Below, one piece after another: positions 48,238 through 60,475 of a DNA stretch of 64,000 nt; position 1 is the stretch's first letter, and the number at the start of each line of letters is the position of its first letter. A model generated the notes under the pieces. The model made no database searches. It saw nothing but the letters and a program-made list of their open reading frames with translations, and was not told the DNA's origin. Where the stretch lies: assembly GCA_944472155.2 (NCBI GenBank), contig OX235271.1, positions 41,218,633 to 41,282,632 of the forward strand, in the 5' to 3' direction. The position numbers and the translations under genes are program-made. This DNA is from Trichobilharzia szidati. Lineage: Eukaryota; Platyhelminthes; Trematoda; Strigeidida; Schistosomatidae.

Positions 48238-48354
48238 ATTTTGATGTGGTTGTGTTCTCTTCAAATTGAAGTATGCGCTGAAGATGTCACCCAGTAGGGT
48301 GATGAAAGCTTCGCAAATTAACTATCCAGCTCAGAGAACACAACCACATCAAAA
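48238..48354 (+). repeat. Inverted repeat enclosing a hammerhead-like motif
   Basis: ATTTTGATGTGGTTGTGTTC (from 48238) pairs with GAACACAACCACATCAAAAT (to 48354). Between them, 48286-48325 contains CTGAAGA, the stem TCACCC-AGTA-GGGTGA, and GAAA, which has the form of hammerhead core plus stem II. Confidence 0.6.
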
Positions 48355-48959
48355 TCATCCACCTGAGCTACAAATCTTCTCTATCATATCCAAAACACAA
48401 TTATTTATACTAGTTTAGAAGGCTAAAATACATACAAACATATAGATATGATGACAGCAAATAATCAGCAAATTCAACAGGTGAGTGACCTATAAGAAGT
48501 GAGTAACAGTTTTTTTTAACATCTTTAGGAAGTCAATAATTTTCATCAAAGTACATATTAACATATGAAATGAAGTTACCATGGTATCTCAGCTTAAGAA
48601 TTCACCATCAGTTAGTGTTTCATTTCATAAATGATGATTGTTTTAACTTTACTACGAGAAAGAGTTGTGTTCAACAACTAATTTATTTTGTAACTGTTAG
48701 AACCTGAAAATAACACTCTTAGCTCAGATTGATCTGGAAATTATATATATATATCCTAATTCGAAAACTCCTCAAAACCACACTAGGAACGTCATCAGTT
48801 CCATAAATTCACGTATATTCAAATTGCAGAGGAACATATTACAGAGGTCTTCTGCTCTTTCTGAATTATCATCAAGCGAGAGACAATCGTTTAATGAATA
48901 TGTTACACTGGTGCAGAACAAAAGAGCTAAAAGTGTTAAATCGAATTTGAACAAAAGCC

Positions 48960-50906
48960 TGGAACTCGTCGAAGTTCCCCAGTGTTCCTAACAAATTTGT
49001 CTTCAATCACTCTTCAGTTTCGGTATCAACAGAACAACTAGAAGCTCTATCCCTTGGATTAAAATTCTGCAAAGTAAATCTTAACAGCAACAGACTTCAC
49101 ACATATATTCCACTCGAGAAACTTATAAGTCAAACGAATGAGATTACTCCAGTTTCCGACACAGAATTTCTACATTTTAAGTCAACAATCTTCGACTGCT
49201 GTAATCAGTATCTCAGCTTCAAAACTAAAGCCTGACGTTTCCTCACAAAAGAACACAGGCAACAACTCAAAGTACTGCGAGACAATAAAGACTTAATAAA
49301 AACACGTCCCAACAAAGGTTCAACAGTTGTCCTAATGGGCAGAGATGTATACATTAATAAACTGACAACTCTTATACCAGATGACAACAAAATCTCCAAG
49401 CCCACCATAGAGAAAAATAGGACACAAGTGGTTGAAAAACAACTAACGGATGTTCTCACAAGAGTGAAGAACGACCGTCTGATAACTGAGGGCCTGTTCG
49501 ATCGCCTGAAATCAACAGGACCAGCTATTCCCCAACTCTGCAGCTCACCAAATGTGCAAAAGCCAGCTTGCCACTTCGACCAATTCTAGATATGTCAGGG
49601 TCACCATACCATCCGATTACTGAATGGCTATCCGAGATGTTGGGGCCTGTAAGACAACACTTATGCAAGTACTCCCTTCGTGACACTTCAGAGTTTGTTG
49701 AGTGCATAAAAGATTTGAATGTAAATAGTAATATCCCTAGACGTTGAATCTCTCCTTACCAAAGTGCCAATAACAGAAACAATTTGCTTCCTGTGCAATT
49801 ATATGGAAAACTCGAATGTAGGCATCGAAATACCAACATCATATCTAAAAGAATTATTACAATTTGCTTTCAGTGACAGGGTCTACAGACAGAAAGATGG
49901 AGTCGAGGTGAGATCTCCTCTTGGCCAGTTTTTAGCAGACTGCTTTATGGGCAGTTTGGAAAACGGTATTTTAAAATCAGCAATGAACAAATTATTACTT
50001 TACAGAAGGTACGTCGACGATACCTTTATAGTCTGCTACGTTAACTCCAACTTAAGTTGTATCTTACAGGGATTTAATAATTCCCACCCTTCGAATAAAT
50101 TCACAATGGAATTAAAAAACGATTCAAAGATTCCATTTCTGGAATTGGAATGAACAAGAAAAGGTGAAGTAACTCTGAAGAGATCCATTCATAGAAAACC
50201 AACGCAGAATAGCCAACTAAAGAACTTATATAGTTGGATACCTGTGAGCCAAAAACGAGCTCTCATCATCTCACTAACCCACCGTATTAGAAGAATCTGC
50301 AACAGTAATTGCTAAGAAGAGGAACTCCTATTCCCCAAAGATATCCTGGCTCAAAATGGTTACTCGGCACGTTTTGTCGAAAAGAACATGAAACCAAAAG
50401 CAAATGGAGAAGAATGCAGTTCATCGTCGAAGAAAACTCTGTGTATGAATCTGATCTTCAGAGAGGACTTGGCAGCTGATATCCTAAAGAGACGCATCTC
50501 CATCTCTTTAAAGAAGACCTTCTCTGCATCAACACTAAGAGTGACATTCTCTGGCCGCTCAATTCTTCTAAACAATGTAAAGGACAAACTTTGGCATATG
50601 ATCAGTTCACTATGCATATACCAGTTCACCTGCTCGTGTGGAGCTAGGTACATAGGTCGTTGTATGCGCGTCCTTTCAAAACGTGTTAGAGAACATTACG
50701 CAGCATGGCTGCAGAGACGAGGCACCGGTTCAATCATAAGTGCCATAATTGAACATCTGGTCAACACCTCCCACAGCATTTTAACTGATTCATCCAAATT
50801 CACTAACAAAATAAACAGAAACTTTCCAAATGCAGTATGTTTCCGAATCCTTTGTACTTCAGAAGCCCTCGCAATATGCACCGAAAAGCCGGAGCTGTGT
50901 GTTTAA
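48960..50906 (+). pseudogene. Penelope-like element, nearly full-length coding part
   Basis: Penelope-like elements encode a reverse transcriptase joined to a GIY-YIG endonuclease. Visible in order: LIKTRPNKGSTVVLMGRD (49290-49350), the block ending DRVYRQKDGVEVRSPLGQF (49870-49935), YRRYVDDTF with the YVDD catalytic motif (50000-50030), IYQFTCSCGARYIGRCMR with a GIY-YIG-type YIGR (50610-50670), REHYAAWLQ, and the end PELCV with stop at 50904-50906. A few stops and frameshifts (about 49230, 49590-49745, 50152, 50310) make it non-coding. A terminal-repeat-like GAAATCGCCGAAAAGATA follows at 51420-51450. Confidence 0.8.
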
Positions 50907-51479
50907 AAGATACTAGTCCAACCTTTACAACTACCATGGACCTAGTTCGGTATGTTTCCTCAGTCTTCGGTATTTTGCTTTGTCAGCTGTGTGTGTATTA
51001 TTCTATCTTTGTCTTCATTCAATTCATCCTATTTTTCAGTTATAAGAACAGTTATTTTTAAGTTTGTTTCCTTGCTCTTCCTACTCACACTTGTAATCCG
51101 CTTAAAATAACTATTTTATAATTATATTCTAATCCCGTGTCATTTTTGTTTATATGCCTCTTTTAATCTGTAATCACACCTCCTAACTACCATTTTAAAG
51201 CTGAAAATTATTATCTCACTTTGTTTCCATGCTCATTTTGTTCACACCTTTAATTTGCTCTTATCTTGTGTAATTTTTGTTTCTAGGCCTCGAGTAATCT
51301 ATATCAAGCTAGAAAATAACTGTCACCTTTTATTCGCCTTCATAATTTTTTTGGAATTAAATAATTACTGTATCTGTGTAGATTTGTGTATTTAAATGCG
51401 ATTGTACAGCTTTTGAAGATGAAATCGCCGAAAAGATATCTTTGCTTAACTTCGTATTCTCTTCTTTCTAATGGCCTTA

Positions 51480-54400
51480 AATTCATCATATAGGGATATT
51501 TCACACTCATAAAAGTTTAGCTACTTATAAAGTGTCAGTAGTACAACATTTTTAAAATAAAATTCTAGTTGGTCGATGAATTATCGTTGCTGTGAAATCT
51601 TCAATTGGTGAAATAGATTATATTGCTTAACAATAAAGTATATGCTCAGAGAATAATTTTACTTCCTGTATTTCTTAAAATGATGTGATTTCTTTTGGCT
51701 TGGACAGAAGCACTGAGTTTACAATATAAGTCACGATTTAGGAAGTAATGTCAATCATGTATTATTCTCTGTGAAGTTAAACATTTTCAATAGAATGGAT
51801 ACTGAACAAGGAATACTCTTTTAGGCAGCTTCATCATCAGATTCTCTTGTTATATATACATCATACTGAATGAATGAATTAATGTTATGAATAACATTAA
51901 TGTTGTTTAAATAATATCGAATCAATAATATTGATAGATTACAGCTCAATAGCATCAACATAAAATAAGCTGAATGTCAGAAAAATTAGGTAAGATAATA
52001 TTGCAAATTCATGAATTTATAGTCTCCACTGAAGACCGGCCAGGACAGTAGTAGGGGCTGGTCTAAATTAAAGGCATATCTCTTCGTGCTTACTTGCGGA
52101 GTTGAGATTGGTAGGCTCCATCAAGTTTGATCTATACAGAGATACCCATTATTACTAGTTGTTAGTGCTTGTTGCACAAGGCAGAATGACCGAAATTAAA
52201 TCATAGAAACTATTCGATTTCAAACTAGTAACACAACAGTAACTTACACACATCGTAACCTGAAAGTCGTAGTGTAACAACAGAAGGCAAGACACGGAAG
52301 CAAAGGTATATTTTCGTGTGATCAAACCACCATTTATATATCTACAGTTGATATTCTTGAATCAATCACAAAGCGTGTGATTTCGGATTACATTAAACGA
52401 CATGTGTAAGATCAATGCAATTCCCATCCTTGAATCAAGTCAATCTGTCCCGGATCAGCCTAGCGTTGTTGCAACACAATTATCCATGCCTAACGTGTCT
52501 ATCCCATCTTGTTTAATGAACTGTGTATGTGTGTTTTTACTTCGATCTATTTAGTCAGACAGTTGAACTCATGACCCAATCAGAATATTTTTGTGAACTG
52601 TTATTTTGCTGACCCATGTCTTATTTTGTACTATTCTGTCGAGTTTATCTTATTTATTGATTGGTTAAGTAGCCAATTAAATTCTACCTTTGTGCCTATG
52701 CTGTGTCTACCTCTTACTTGGGTTCATTCTTCTACTGACTGCTTACCTGAACGGTAGTGTCTGATCCGGCTAGTTCGTAATTTTGGCTTTAACGTTATTC
52801 CGCTCTGATAGCGGTACCTTGATTTCTGTTAAGCGTTGTGTTTTGTACTCTTGAAACCGTTAAGGTTTGTTGTATGTATATAATTATTGATTTGTTTATT
52901 AATAGTACCGTAGAAACAGTGACCGGCTTCTTGTTTGTTCTGGACCGGGATAGCCTTTATCTACGCGTGACTTAATTTCAAGCGATATTGTGCTTACAAC
53001 ATGAAATAGAATTTTCAGATGTACATAGTATTCTTTTGTTAATGCAGTACTGAGCTGTGGGAATATGTGAGAATAATATTCCGCTGTAACAAATTTTCTG
53101 TATCACACCACCACAATAGGTTCTAGCCTCATTAATATTATGAGTACTTCCAAATGAAAATTGATTCACTAGAAAGGAAGAGCTCTCCTCTGTTCAACAT
53201 TACTCTGAAAGGAAATCAATTCGTGACAAAATCCGCCATGAAATTATTCGTAACCCCACAAACGCAAAACCTTGAAAACAAAATAACTCTTGGTCAAAAC
53301 AGTATGCGTAATGTAGTATGTTGCCTATTTTACTTGACTAGGCAGAACTAGTTCATTGGTATATTTTATTTTCCAAAAAGCATTATCAGTTATATAGGTG
53401 CAAGTTTAATCATTCCAGTACAACAGCTTATCACGATAACTAATTATCTGAGTGTATAAACAAAAGGGGCCGCAGTATAGTTTATCAAAACAAAGAAAGG
53501 AACATAGAATATAAAGGAAATACTCTTCAATGAAGAGAGCTTACCAGGAAATAGTGATAACATTAGCGTATGTGAAGCGTTAAATAATGAAGAATGACAG
53601 AAATTATCCAACTGATAATGAAAACTTAAGCATTACTACTTTATCGAGCAGTATATGTAATTCCCGAAAAGCAGCAAAGATGACAGTAAATGATGAAGAG
53701 AAGAAACTGTCGACATTTTTATTCATAGAAATAACAAATCGAAAGATTTTTTATACAACAATGAATCCATTCGTTAGATTTTGAACAGAAATTATAATCA
53801 TAAGTTAAGAATCAAAAAGTGCCAGGTTTTTCTTGTTCATTTTAAGGAAGCATCGTGTTTGAAAGTGATGGTTGCTCACAGACTTAATAATCAGTGATAT
53901 TTCAGGTGATTAACAGGTCTAAACTAATAGTTAGTTGGAGCAAAGTTGCTGTGCTATGAACCCCGGCTTATACTACCTAGGTGCCTCAGGCTGACGTTAG
54001 TGGTATAGGATTCCGGTGCGAGATACACTGACTTGTGGATGAGTGCTTAAGCCACGGAGCAAAACCTCTGCATGAATGATAGATTAATCAGTCATCGTCA
54101 TACTAAAGGAAATTGCAATGACAGTTCTATGAAATATAACCTCACTTGGAGGTATGGAATGATTAACTGTCCTTGTTAGGTGTCCAGAAGCATTTTCTCT
54201 AGGCTCACACTTCTACGATACGTTGAGTTAATTGAAAAACGGAATCCCAATTCATTTCACTATCACTTCATTCAGATGGTTTAGCAAAAATAGGATAACT
54301 AACAAGCATATTTTCTAAATTTACTTGAAAACTGAAACTATAATGTAAAGTGTGTCTGATAAGAAGAAAACAGAAGCACAAATGAAATTATAATTCATCT

Positions 54401-54560
54401 GCCCAAAAACTAATTTCAAAACAATCCGAATTCTTCCTTAAGATTCTAAGAAATCGTTTGTTGCCTAAATGTAAGAATATAAAAATATCCGTATTAAAAT
54501 GAACAGAATGATATAATAAACTAAACTATAGAAATGCAGTAAAAAGACGATAAAGTCAAT
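51480..54560. other. Intergenic DNA, no supported gene
   Basis: AT-rich with a somewhat GC-richer patch at 53945-54060 and another at 52740-52970, neither matching a family I recognise. Short open frames only. Confidence 0.4.
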
Positions 54561-54564
54561 TTTA

Positions 54565-54855
54565 TTAGATGGTTGGAGGCACAGGAAGCCTTGCTTCACG
54601 TAGGTTTCGTGCTAGCTGGCACTCACCAGTCAGCAAGGCGTATCTGAAACCTTGAAGTGCCAACAAGCCCGAAACCTAGGTCCAAGGCTACCTGCCGATC
54701 GCCTCCAACCACATGATGTCATCAAATCAATGTGCACCGTGATGGCGAGCTGCCTAGAAGGGTGGCCACATTACAAGCCCGATTGATAGAATTCAGTCTG
54801 CACCAAAGAAAGGACTAGACACATCACACTAGTTACTAGTGTCCAAGTAAAGTCA
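54565..54855. repeat. ACTAGT-family fold-back repeat
   Basis: GGTTGGAGGCACAGGAAGCC (54571) is inverted at 54680-54715 (GGCTACC...CGCCTCCAACC). The end is CACATCACACTAGTTACTAG, the same tail as at 3700 and 4060. The tRNA-like B box seen at 3820 is absent here. Confidence 0.6.
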
Positions 54856-55254
54856 CTTTTAATTATGAATTAGTGAAACACAAAAATACTACAGAAAAAG
54901 TCTGTTAATTGCTACCTTACATACCCTCACACACTGTTTCCTTTGTGTTCAACTTTATACTACTTATTATTAGTGGATACTATGAGTTTGTATATATTTT
55001 TATTATGTTGTTACTACATAACCATTACTGCTGTTTGCTTATGAAGTTTAGCTCATTTAATGTATTGATATTGTATTCTATCTATAATGGTTATCTTCTT
55101 ATAGTTAAACGGTATCTGTTGTACATGCTCTGTTTATATTCCAATTTCTGTTGAACTTTATTTATTCTAATTCCTTCTATTCTTTATCTAAAGACCTGCA
55201 ACCTGTTTGGTCTGACCGTATATCTCCCTTGACACAACTTTGCTATTTTTAAAG

Positions 55255-55340
55255 TTAATTGGTGGATGGTGACTAGTAGTGGAATCCAGAATGCGCATTT
55301 CGCCCTACTTGGGATTCATCATCTGGATGTACCTGCATTC
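55255..55340 (-). repeat. Sm-alpha-like hammerhead repeat fragment
   Basis: On the minus strand: GGTACATCCAG, ATGATGAA, TCCCAAGTAGGG, CGAAATGCGC, ATT, CTGGATTCC and ACTAGTCACCATCC. Changes in the CTGATGAG core and the cleavage triplet suggest an inactive ribozyme. It abuts the LINE fragment 55321-55450. Confidence 0.65.
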
Positions 55341-55450
55341 CTAACCATCTCAGTCGATGTAATTTCACAGTCTCGTCGACTGATTTTCCCGCCTTACCTA
55401 GCACTCGACGCCTAACCTCAATATTGCTCACCTTATTATACCACTTCACG
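55321..55450 (-). mobile_element. LINE fragment duplicated from the second LINE type
   Basis: It is nearly identical to 47730-47850: CCTAACCATCTCAGTCGATG, TCTCGTCGACTGATTT and AATATTGCTCACC are shared. It encodes part of VDETVKLHRLRW on the minus strand. Confidence 0.7.
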
Positions 55451-55569
55451 CTAGCTAGTATTAACTAGCTAATAATTCGCATTCATTCTGTTTCTAGTAC
55501 ATGATTACTTAATACACCAAACAGCCTCATCGTTCTCCATTCTTCTGAACTCCCTCACTGCTGAAAAGG

Positions 55570-56300
55570 TGAAAGTAAAACACCCCAACTGCCACGTGTG
55601 ATCTTGCCAAGTTTACCAGCTCACTAGGTTGCTAGTCTGTTGTAGAACCAGTAAAACAGGGGGACCTAAGGGCTAGTGAAGCTAACCTGGAAAACCAATC
55701 CAGTTGCTACAGAAACTTCAAAGCACAGAAAAAATGTAGAAAAAAAGCCTGTTCCTCTCTGTAATTGGAGAGACAAATTGGTGCGGGTGACAAGAACCCA
55801 TCTTCACCAGGATAATGACATCAAGATATAACTCAAAAAGAAGAAAAGTTACAATCATCCAGTGTTGCGCGCCTATAAACAACTCAGAACAAGAAAAGGA
55901 AATATTCTGCAGACAACTTCAAACAATAGTGGACAAGACCCTACTCAGATGGCGATATCAAAACCCGAATGAGTAATATGAATTCAAATCAAACTGGGCG
56001 AAGATAATACAGGAAAAGTACTCATAATGGGTCAAGCGGCTCTCTGCGAGATGACCGATAACGGAGAACACTTCGCAAACTTCTGCACCCTCAGTGATCT
56101 GGTGATTGGAGGTAGAGTGTAAAAGTACAAGAATATACACAAGACAACATGAGTCACATTAAACGGACACACCAAATTTCGGTAGGCTGCATCTCAATGT
56201 TGCTCAAAAACAGTGGAGATGTAGCCTTCTGAGCACAAAATTAAGAAGGGATGCAGATGTGGTTTCAGACGAGAATTGGTAACGGACATTTCTATTCATC
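55570..56300 (+). mobile_element. RTE-like LINE endonuclease fragment
   Basis: Broken frames read VTIIQCCAPINNSEQEKE, LQTIVDKTLLRW, then ITENTSQTSAPSVIW, TPNFGRLHLNVAQKQWRC and RRDADVVSDENW. These follow the order of the apurinic-type endonuclease domain of RTE LINEs, with several stops. Confidence 0.6.
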
Positions 56301-56537
56301 AAAACACATCATATTTGTACATTTTTAGCCACATTCAAAGTCGGCTACATCAGCATAGAATAAGTTGTTCTAATTAGTTGGCGACTGGTTCAAAGTTAAG
56401 CAAAACTGCCCAATGAGATTGTTTCATGACCAAAACGTAAACTAAATCCAGATTTCAGGAGTAAACACTCCTGACTCTACAGCCACTGTCTTAAAATATT
56501 GATTTCAGTTTTAGCCGCTTCCTATCAATCTGCCCAC

Positions 56538-56540
<3 letters not shown>

Positions 56541-56570
<30 letters not shown>
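56541..56570. repeat. AT dinucleotide microsatellite
   Basis: About 15 consecutive AT units. Shorter AT runs lie near 19785, 26628 and 48743. Confidence 0.9.
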
Positions 56571-56572
<2 letters not shown>

Positions 56573-57039
56573 TCATAACAGTTGAAATATTTTTGTTTAT
56601 GCCATTGTTTAATTATACAGATTCGGGTGACCGGATGAACTAAAATTTGGACTTAATGTTTCTCATCTAATCCTGCATCGTTTATTTCTACTACATTCTT
56701 TGTTTACTGAAATTTAGGAAATCTATTCTGCCGGGTTTAATCGGTTTAATTAAAGTTGAACCGAAATCATAATCCTTGATAAGATTTTAACAATAACCAG
56801 AAAACTACCTGTTTAATACATTTTCATACTGGTTATGAGATTAGTGCGGTCAATACTTAAGTTACTGAGAATATAATTAGTATTATTATGACAGTTGGCT
56901 GGAATGTAGAACTTACTTCAGGTAAAGTAGTAAAATTTACTAAATAAGTGGATAAATACTTTGTTTACTGAATAATTTATTCTATAAATCAGGCTATACT
57001 TTAAATTTTCCTTATTATAATTGACTTTGATATTAAGTG

Positions 57040-57170
57040 TTTGAAAGCAGCCGACAAACAATCCCGGGGCCTTGGTTTCGTGCTTATCAGCACTGGTCAG
57101 TATGGCATATCTGCCATTTCGAAGGAGTTGATGCTCTCTTAGAAGCTCCAAACTCGCCTCATTTAATACT
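57040..57170 (-). repeat. ACTAGT-family tRNA-like repeat fragment
   Basis: GCCTTGGTTTCGTGCTTATC, then ACTGGTCAGTATGGCATATC and CATTTCGAAGGAGTTGATG resemble 22800-22880. Truncated on both sides. Confidence 0.5.
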
Positions 57171-57351
57171 GACATGACAGAGTTTAATTCTGAGGAGCTC
57201 TGAATCTCGACTGATTTCCTGTAGCTCTGTAAACGGTATAAATTTAAATATCCAAGGGGGCATCAGTTTTTCAAAGTTGCACAAAAGCCATCCTGATAAA
57301 GTCTTCCTTCTGATAGTCTTCAACCAAATAAACAACAAGCCTAACTGATAG

Positions 57352-58209
57352 TGTAACAACAGAACACAAGGGCCAGGCAACAGATCATTTATTAAGGAAA
57401 TCAACGCATATTTATATATGTTTTCATGTACATTACTGTGGATACGTAAACAAACAAACACAGTCTTCCGATTGGTTGTTTCTCACGACAAATCTTGGGA
57501 ACGTAAATATTGACGTAAATTACTGTCTACCAATTTGGCTAGTAGACAGCTCTCACCACACTCGTCCCCCCGTCAAATAGCTTCGCGATCAGGCGTTGCG
57601 ACCTTCTGGGTGATGCATCCTCTCGTTGATGATTGTTACAGACCGGCTTGTCCCAATGCACCCATCGCTGGATCTGACTGGCGTTAACTTGTTTTTGTTT
57701 GTCACCTCTTCTGATGGTATATACTTGACCCCGTCTTTTTGTGACTGTGTATGGTCCTCCCCGTTTTGGAAACTGTTTGCCTGACCCTGCCGCACATTCG
57801 TAGGTATTTTGGCTCACACTTTCATATGCTGCTTTCTCCCGACCTCCCAGCAGCGTCCTAAGTAGCAGCCTCATCGCTGACAGATCTTGGACGCCACTCA
57901 ACTGCGAAGAAGCCTCAAAGTCCTGCCCGAAGATCCGTATGTCTCCATCAAAAACTGCAGGGCATAGGCTTTCCATTTGTCGGTAGGCAGCGACACCAAA
58001 TGTAACAACAGAACACAAGGGCCAGGCAACAGATCATTTATCAAGGAAATCAACGCATATTTATATATGTTTTCATGTACATTACTGTGGATACGTAAAC
58101 AAACAAACACAGTCTTCCGATTGTTTGTTTCTCACGACAAATCTTGGGAACGTAAATATTGACGTAAATTACTGTCTACCAATTTGGCTGGTAGACAGCT
58201 TTCACCACA
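57352..58209 (-). mobile_element. Miniature LTR retroelement with both LTRs
   Basis: Two 209-bp LTRs (57352-57560, 58001-58209) flank 440 bp. The whole is bounded by the perfect 4-bp duplication ATAG (57348-57351, 58210-58213). LTR ends are TGTGGTGA...TGTTACA in minus orientation. Just inside the 5' LTR is a TGGTGTCGCTGCC primer-binding-site candidate two bases in; just before the 3' LTR is a polypurine GGGGGGACGAG. The interior has a single frame of 159 residues. The near-identical LTRs suggest recent insertion. Confidence 0.9.
57539..58018 (-). CDS. Internal frame of the miniature LTR element
   Basis: The 159-codon frame starts within the 5' LTR (MCSVVTFGVAAYR) and ends in the 3' LTR. Its first half is not identified. 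The second half (KRRGQVYTIRRGDKQKQVN, WVHWDKPV, SPRRSQRLIAKLF) looks like the last part of an LTR-element polyprotein, so the frame may be a gag-start/pol-end fusion left by an internal deletion. There is no protease, reverse transcriptase or integrase core, so it must depend on another element. Confidence 0.5.
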   Translation of the reverse strand: MCSVVTFGVAAYRQMESLCPAVFDGDIRIFGQDFEASSQLSGVQDLSAMRLLLRTLLGGREKAAYESVSQNTYECAAGSGKQFPKRGGPYTVTKRRGQVYTIRRGDKQKQVNASQIQRWVHWDKPVCNNHQREDASPRRSQRLIAKLFDGGTSVVRAVY

Positions 58210-58639
58210 ATAGGATTCGGTTAACGCCAGTACTATCGACTAGCCATATGATATTAGTTATTCACTAGTGACCAATCAATTCATTTTATTTCATTATTTC
58301 CATGATTTAAAAAAAACTATTTATGAGTGTTTCAAGGAGAATCGAAGAGGTTACAGTAATGTAACAGAATGCAAAAGGAAGAAAGCGAAAAGATCACGAA
58401 AGAGAGAGAGAGTTTATTTTCCATCCTGCCTATACACATATAGGAAGAGAAAGCAATGATACCTAATGAGGTAAAATAACTGTTCCTTTGCATAATTTTA
58501 CCCATTAGTTCTAAATAGACTAATCCGTAAGTATTCCTTCTTTTGTTCAAGGAAGACAATGTATTTACTATCAGAATAAAAGGGTTTCAGTAGTATATGT
58601 ATTTGTGATTAGTTATTTTGTATTCTGATATCAGTACGA

Positions 58640-58890
58640 TAGGAGCTGACGCCAGGGAGCTGTTAACAGAGAATAATCTCGTTGACTTTGAATATAAGGT
58701 TGATATAGTCCTTTTGGGAGAAGACGCTGACAAAATGAAGAGTCTCCTGAACACCTTGAGTAGCCATGTATGGAGGTGTTAACTTCCTGGTTTCGGTTTT
58801 CCGGATGGCGAAAGTCAACGGTTGTAGACAATCGGTGATGTGGCTCAAAGTCGCTCTCAGTGGCGTGGATGTATTCACTCTTTGTGATTT
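58640..58890 (+). mobile_element. LINE fragment (second LINE type) with internal deletion
   Basis: VDIVLLGEDADKMKSLLNTL, the block just after the reverse-transcriptase catalytic motif, runs within 110 bp into TIGDVAQSRSQWRGCIHSL, the last residues of the same LINE type (compare 47530). The region between has been deleted. Confidence 0.65.
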
Positions 58891-58984
58891 ATAATATCCA
58901 ATAAAATTCTATTGTTCTTCCATATAACTATTTTCCCTCACTCACACTTCTATCTGTTATCTCATGAATATTCCCCATCCAGAC

Positions 58985-59155
58985 GTTAATAAAAATAAAA
59001 CACGTAGTTCAGTGAAGAGTCTCTTTTCGATGGCGAATTCATTTACTTGGCTGTGCAGTTGCAATTATATATACTTATTTTTGTATATATGTGTGCACAC
59101 TAGACTTGTGATATTTCAAAAATGTGATGAGTAATCAAAGTGTAACTGGGAGGGG
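58985..59155 (+). repeat. PLE terminal repeat, left inverted arm
   Basis: AGTGAAGAGTCTCTTTTCGA, GGCGAATTCATTTACTTGGC and GATGAGTAATCAAAGTGTAA are inverted at 60288-60475. Confidence 0.75.
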
Positions 59156-59164
59156 GGATGATGA

Positions 59165-59800
59165 TTGTTAAGACGCGTCTGCACTCCTGATACTCTGGAA
59201 GCAGAACTCGATTTTCTGAAAGAAACCTTCATCCAAAATGGTTACCGTCTAAGATTCATCGATAAACATATCAAACCAAAGGTCCAGAGGAACGAAACAT
59301 CAATTGTCTCAAAAAAGATACTTTACATAAATCTGGATTTCAAGGAAGACTTGGCTCACGATATCATCAAGAGAAGAATTCCAGCATCTTTGAAAAGAAA
59401 ATTCTTCTCAGCAACGATAAGAGTAGTGTTTACAGTCGTCCATTGGTCTGCAGAAGCCTTAAGGACAAGGTCCCGCACTTCTATGTGCAGTTCACTTGTT
59501 GCTGTAGAGCCAGGCACATTGGTCGTTCGACGCATATCCTGTCCAAAAGGGTTCAAGAACACTATCCCTCATGGATGCAAAAGGGTAATAGTGGCTATAT
59601 AAGGAGTGCGATAATCAAGCATCTCATCAACACTGACCATTCCATCTCAACAAACGCCTCCTTCAAAGTGATCTAAAAAGTGAAGAACAATCTATAAAAG
59701 GCAACACACTTTCGTTTCATTGTATTGCTGAAGCCTTAGCCATTCATTTGGAGAAACCAGAGTTATGTATGCAAAATAAAATCATCCAACCACTTCTACT
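59165..59800 (+). pseudogene. Penelope-like element, 3' coding part
   Basis: LEAELDFLKETFIQNGYRLR, ILYINLDFKEDLAHDIIKRR, then in another frame VQFTCCCRARHIGRSTHILS (GIY-YIG region with Y changed to H), VQEHYPSWMQKGNSG, IKHLINTDHSI. Frameshift near 59440 and stop at 59676. It lies between inverted terminal repeats. Confidence 0.75.
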
Positions 59801-60042
59801 GTTTTCATGTTTATGTGCTTTTTGATTTTTTTCTAACTCCTTATAACATTGGTAATTTCTAGAACTCTTACATAATTCCATATTTTCCTATGTTTCTGTG
59901 TGCATCCTGATCACAACTCAATCATTGAACTATCCATCTGATTATGTAACTATATTACGCTTATTCAAATTCTTCTATGTGTTTATAAATAAGCACAACT
60001 TCCCTCTTTTCAGTCTTTAAACACCCCAGTTACACTTTGATT

Positions 60043-60278
60043 ATTTTTTTATTCCTTCGCGTTCCCAGTGAAAAATAGGGCTTCAAGCTAGAGGTCTGAA
60101 GTTTCTGTAGCAGTGTTTATTTTACAGGATGGGTTTGCTAGCCTCATGCCTAACCTTCCCTCTCTATCAGTCTTATTACTGACTTAGCGAGGTAAGGGAA
60201 TGCGCCGGCCGTGGATCGAACCCCGAACCATATGCATGGTTGGCGGCCGTCCTAGCCACTATACCACCGAAGCACTTA
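60043..60278 (-). repeat. RTE-tailed tRNA-like SINE inside PLE flank
   Basis: Minus orientation with GGGGTTCGATCC B box and CCATGCATATGG stem. It separates the PLE coding part from its right inverted arm, so it inserted later. Confidence 0.75.
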
Positions 60279-60287
60279 CACTTTGAT

Positions 60288-60475
60288 TACTCATCACATT
60301 TTTGAAATATCACTATAAAAATAACCCTAACTTATTTTGATTTTTTCGGACAAATCTAATGTACACACACATATACAAAAATAAGTATATATAGTTGCAA
60401 CTGTACAGCCAAGTGAATGAATTCGCCATCGAAAAGAGACTCTTCACTGAATTACGTGTTTTGTTTATTATTTCT
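60288..60475 (-). repeat. PLE terminal repeat, right inverted arm
   Basis: Inverted counterpart of 58985-59155: TTACACTTTGATTACTCATC, GCCAAGTGAATGAATTCGCC and GAAAAGAGACTCTTCACTGA. Confidence 0.75.

Noticed and set aside
51405..51460. Hammerhead motif after the Penelope-like element
   Set aside because: TTTTGAAGATG and CCGAAAAG are suggestive, but stem II does not pair convincingly; left as a possible terminal repeat only.
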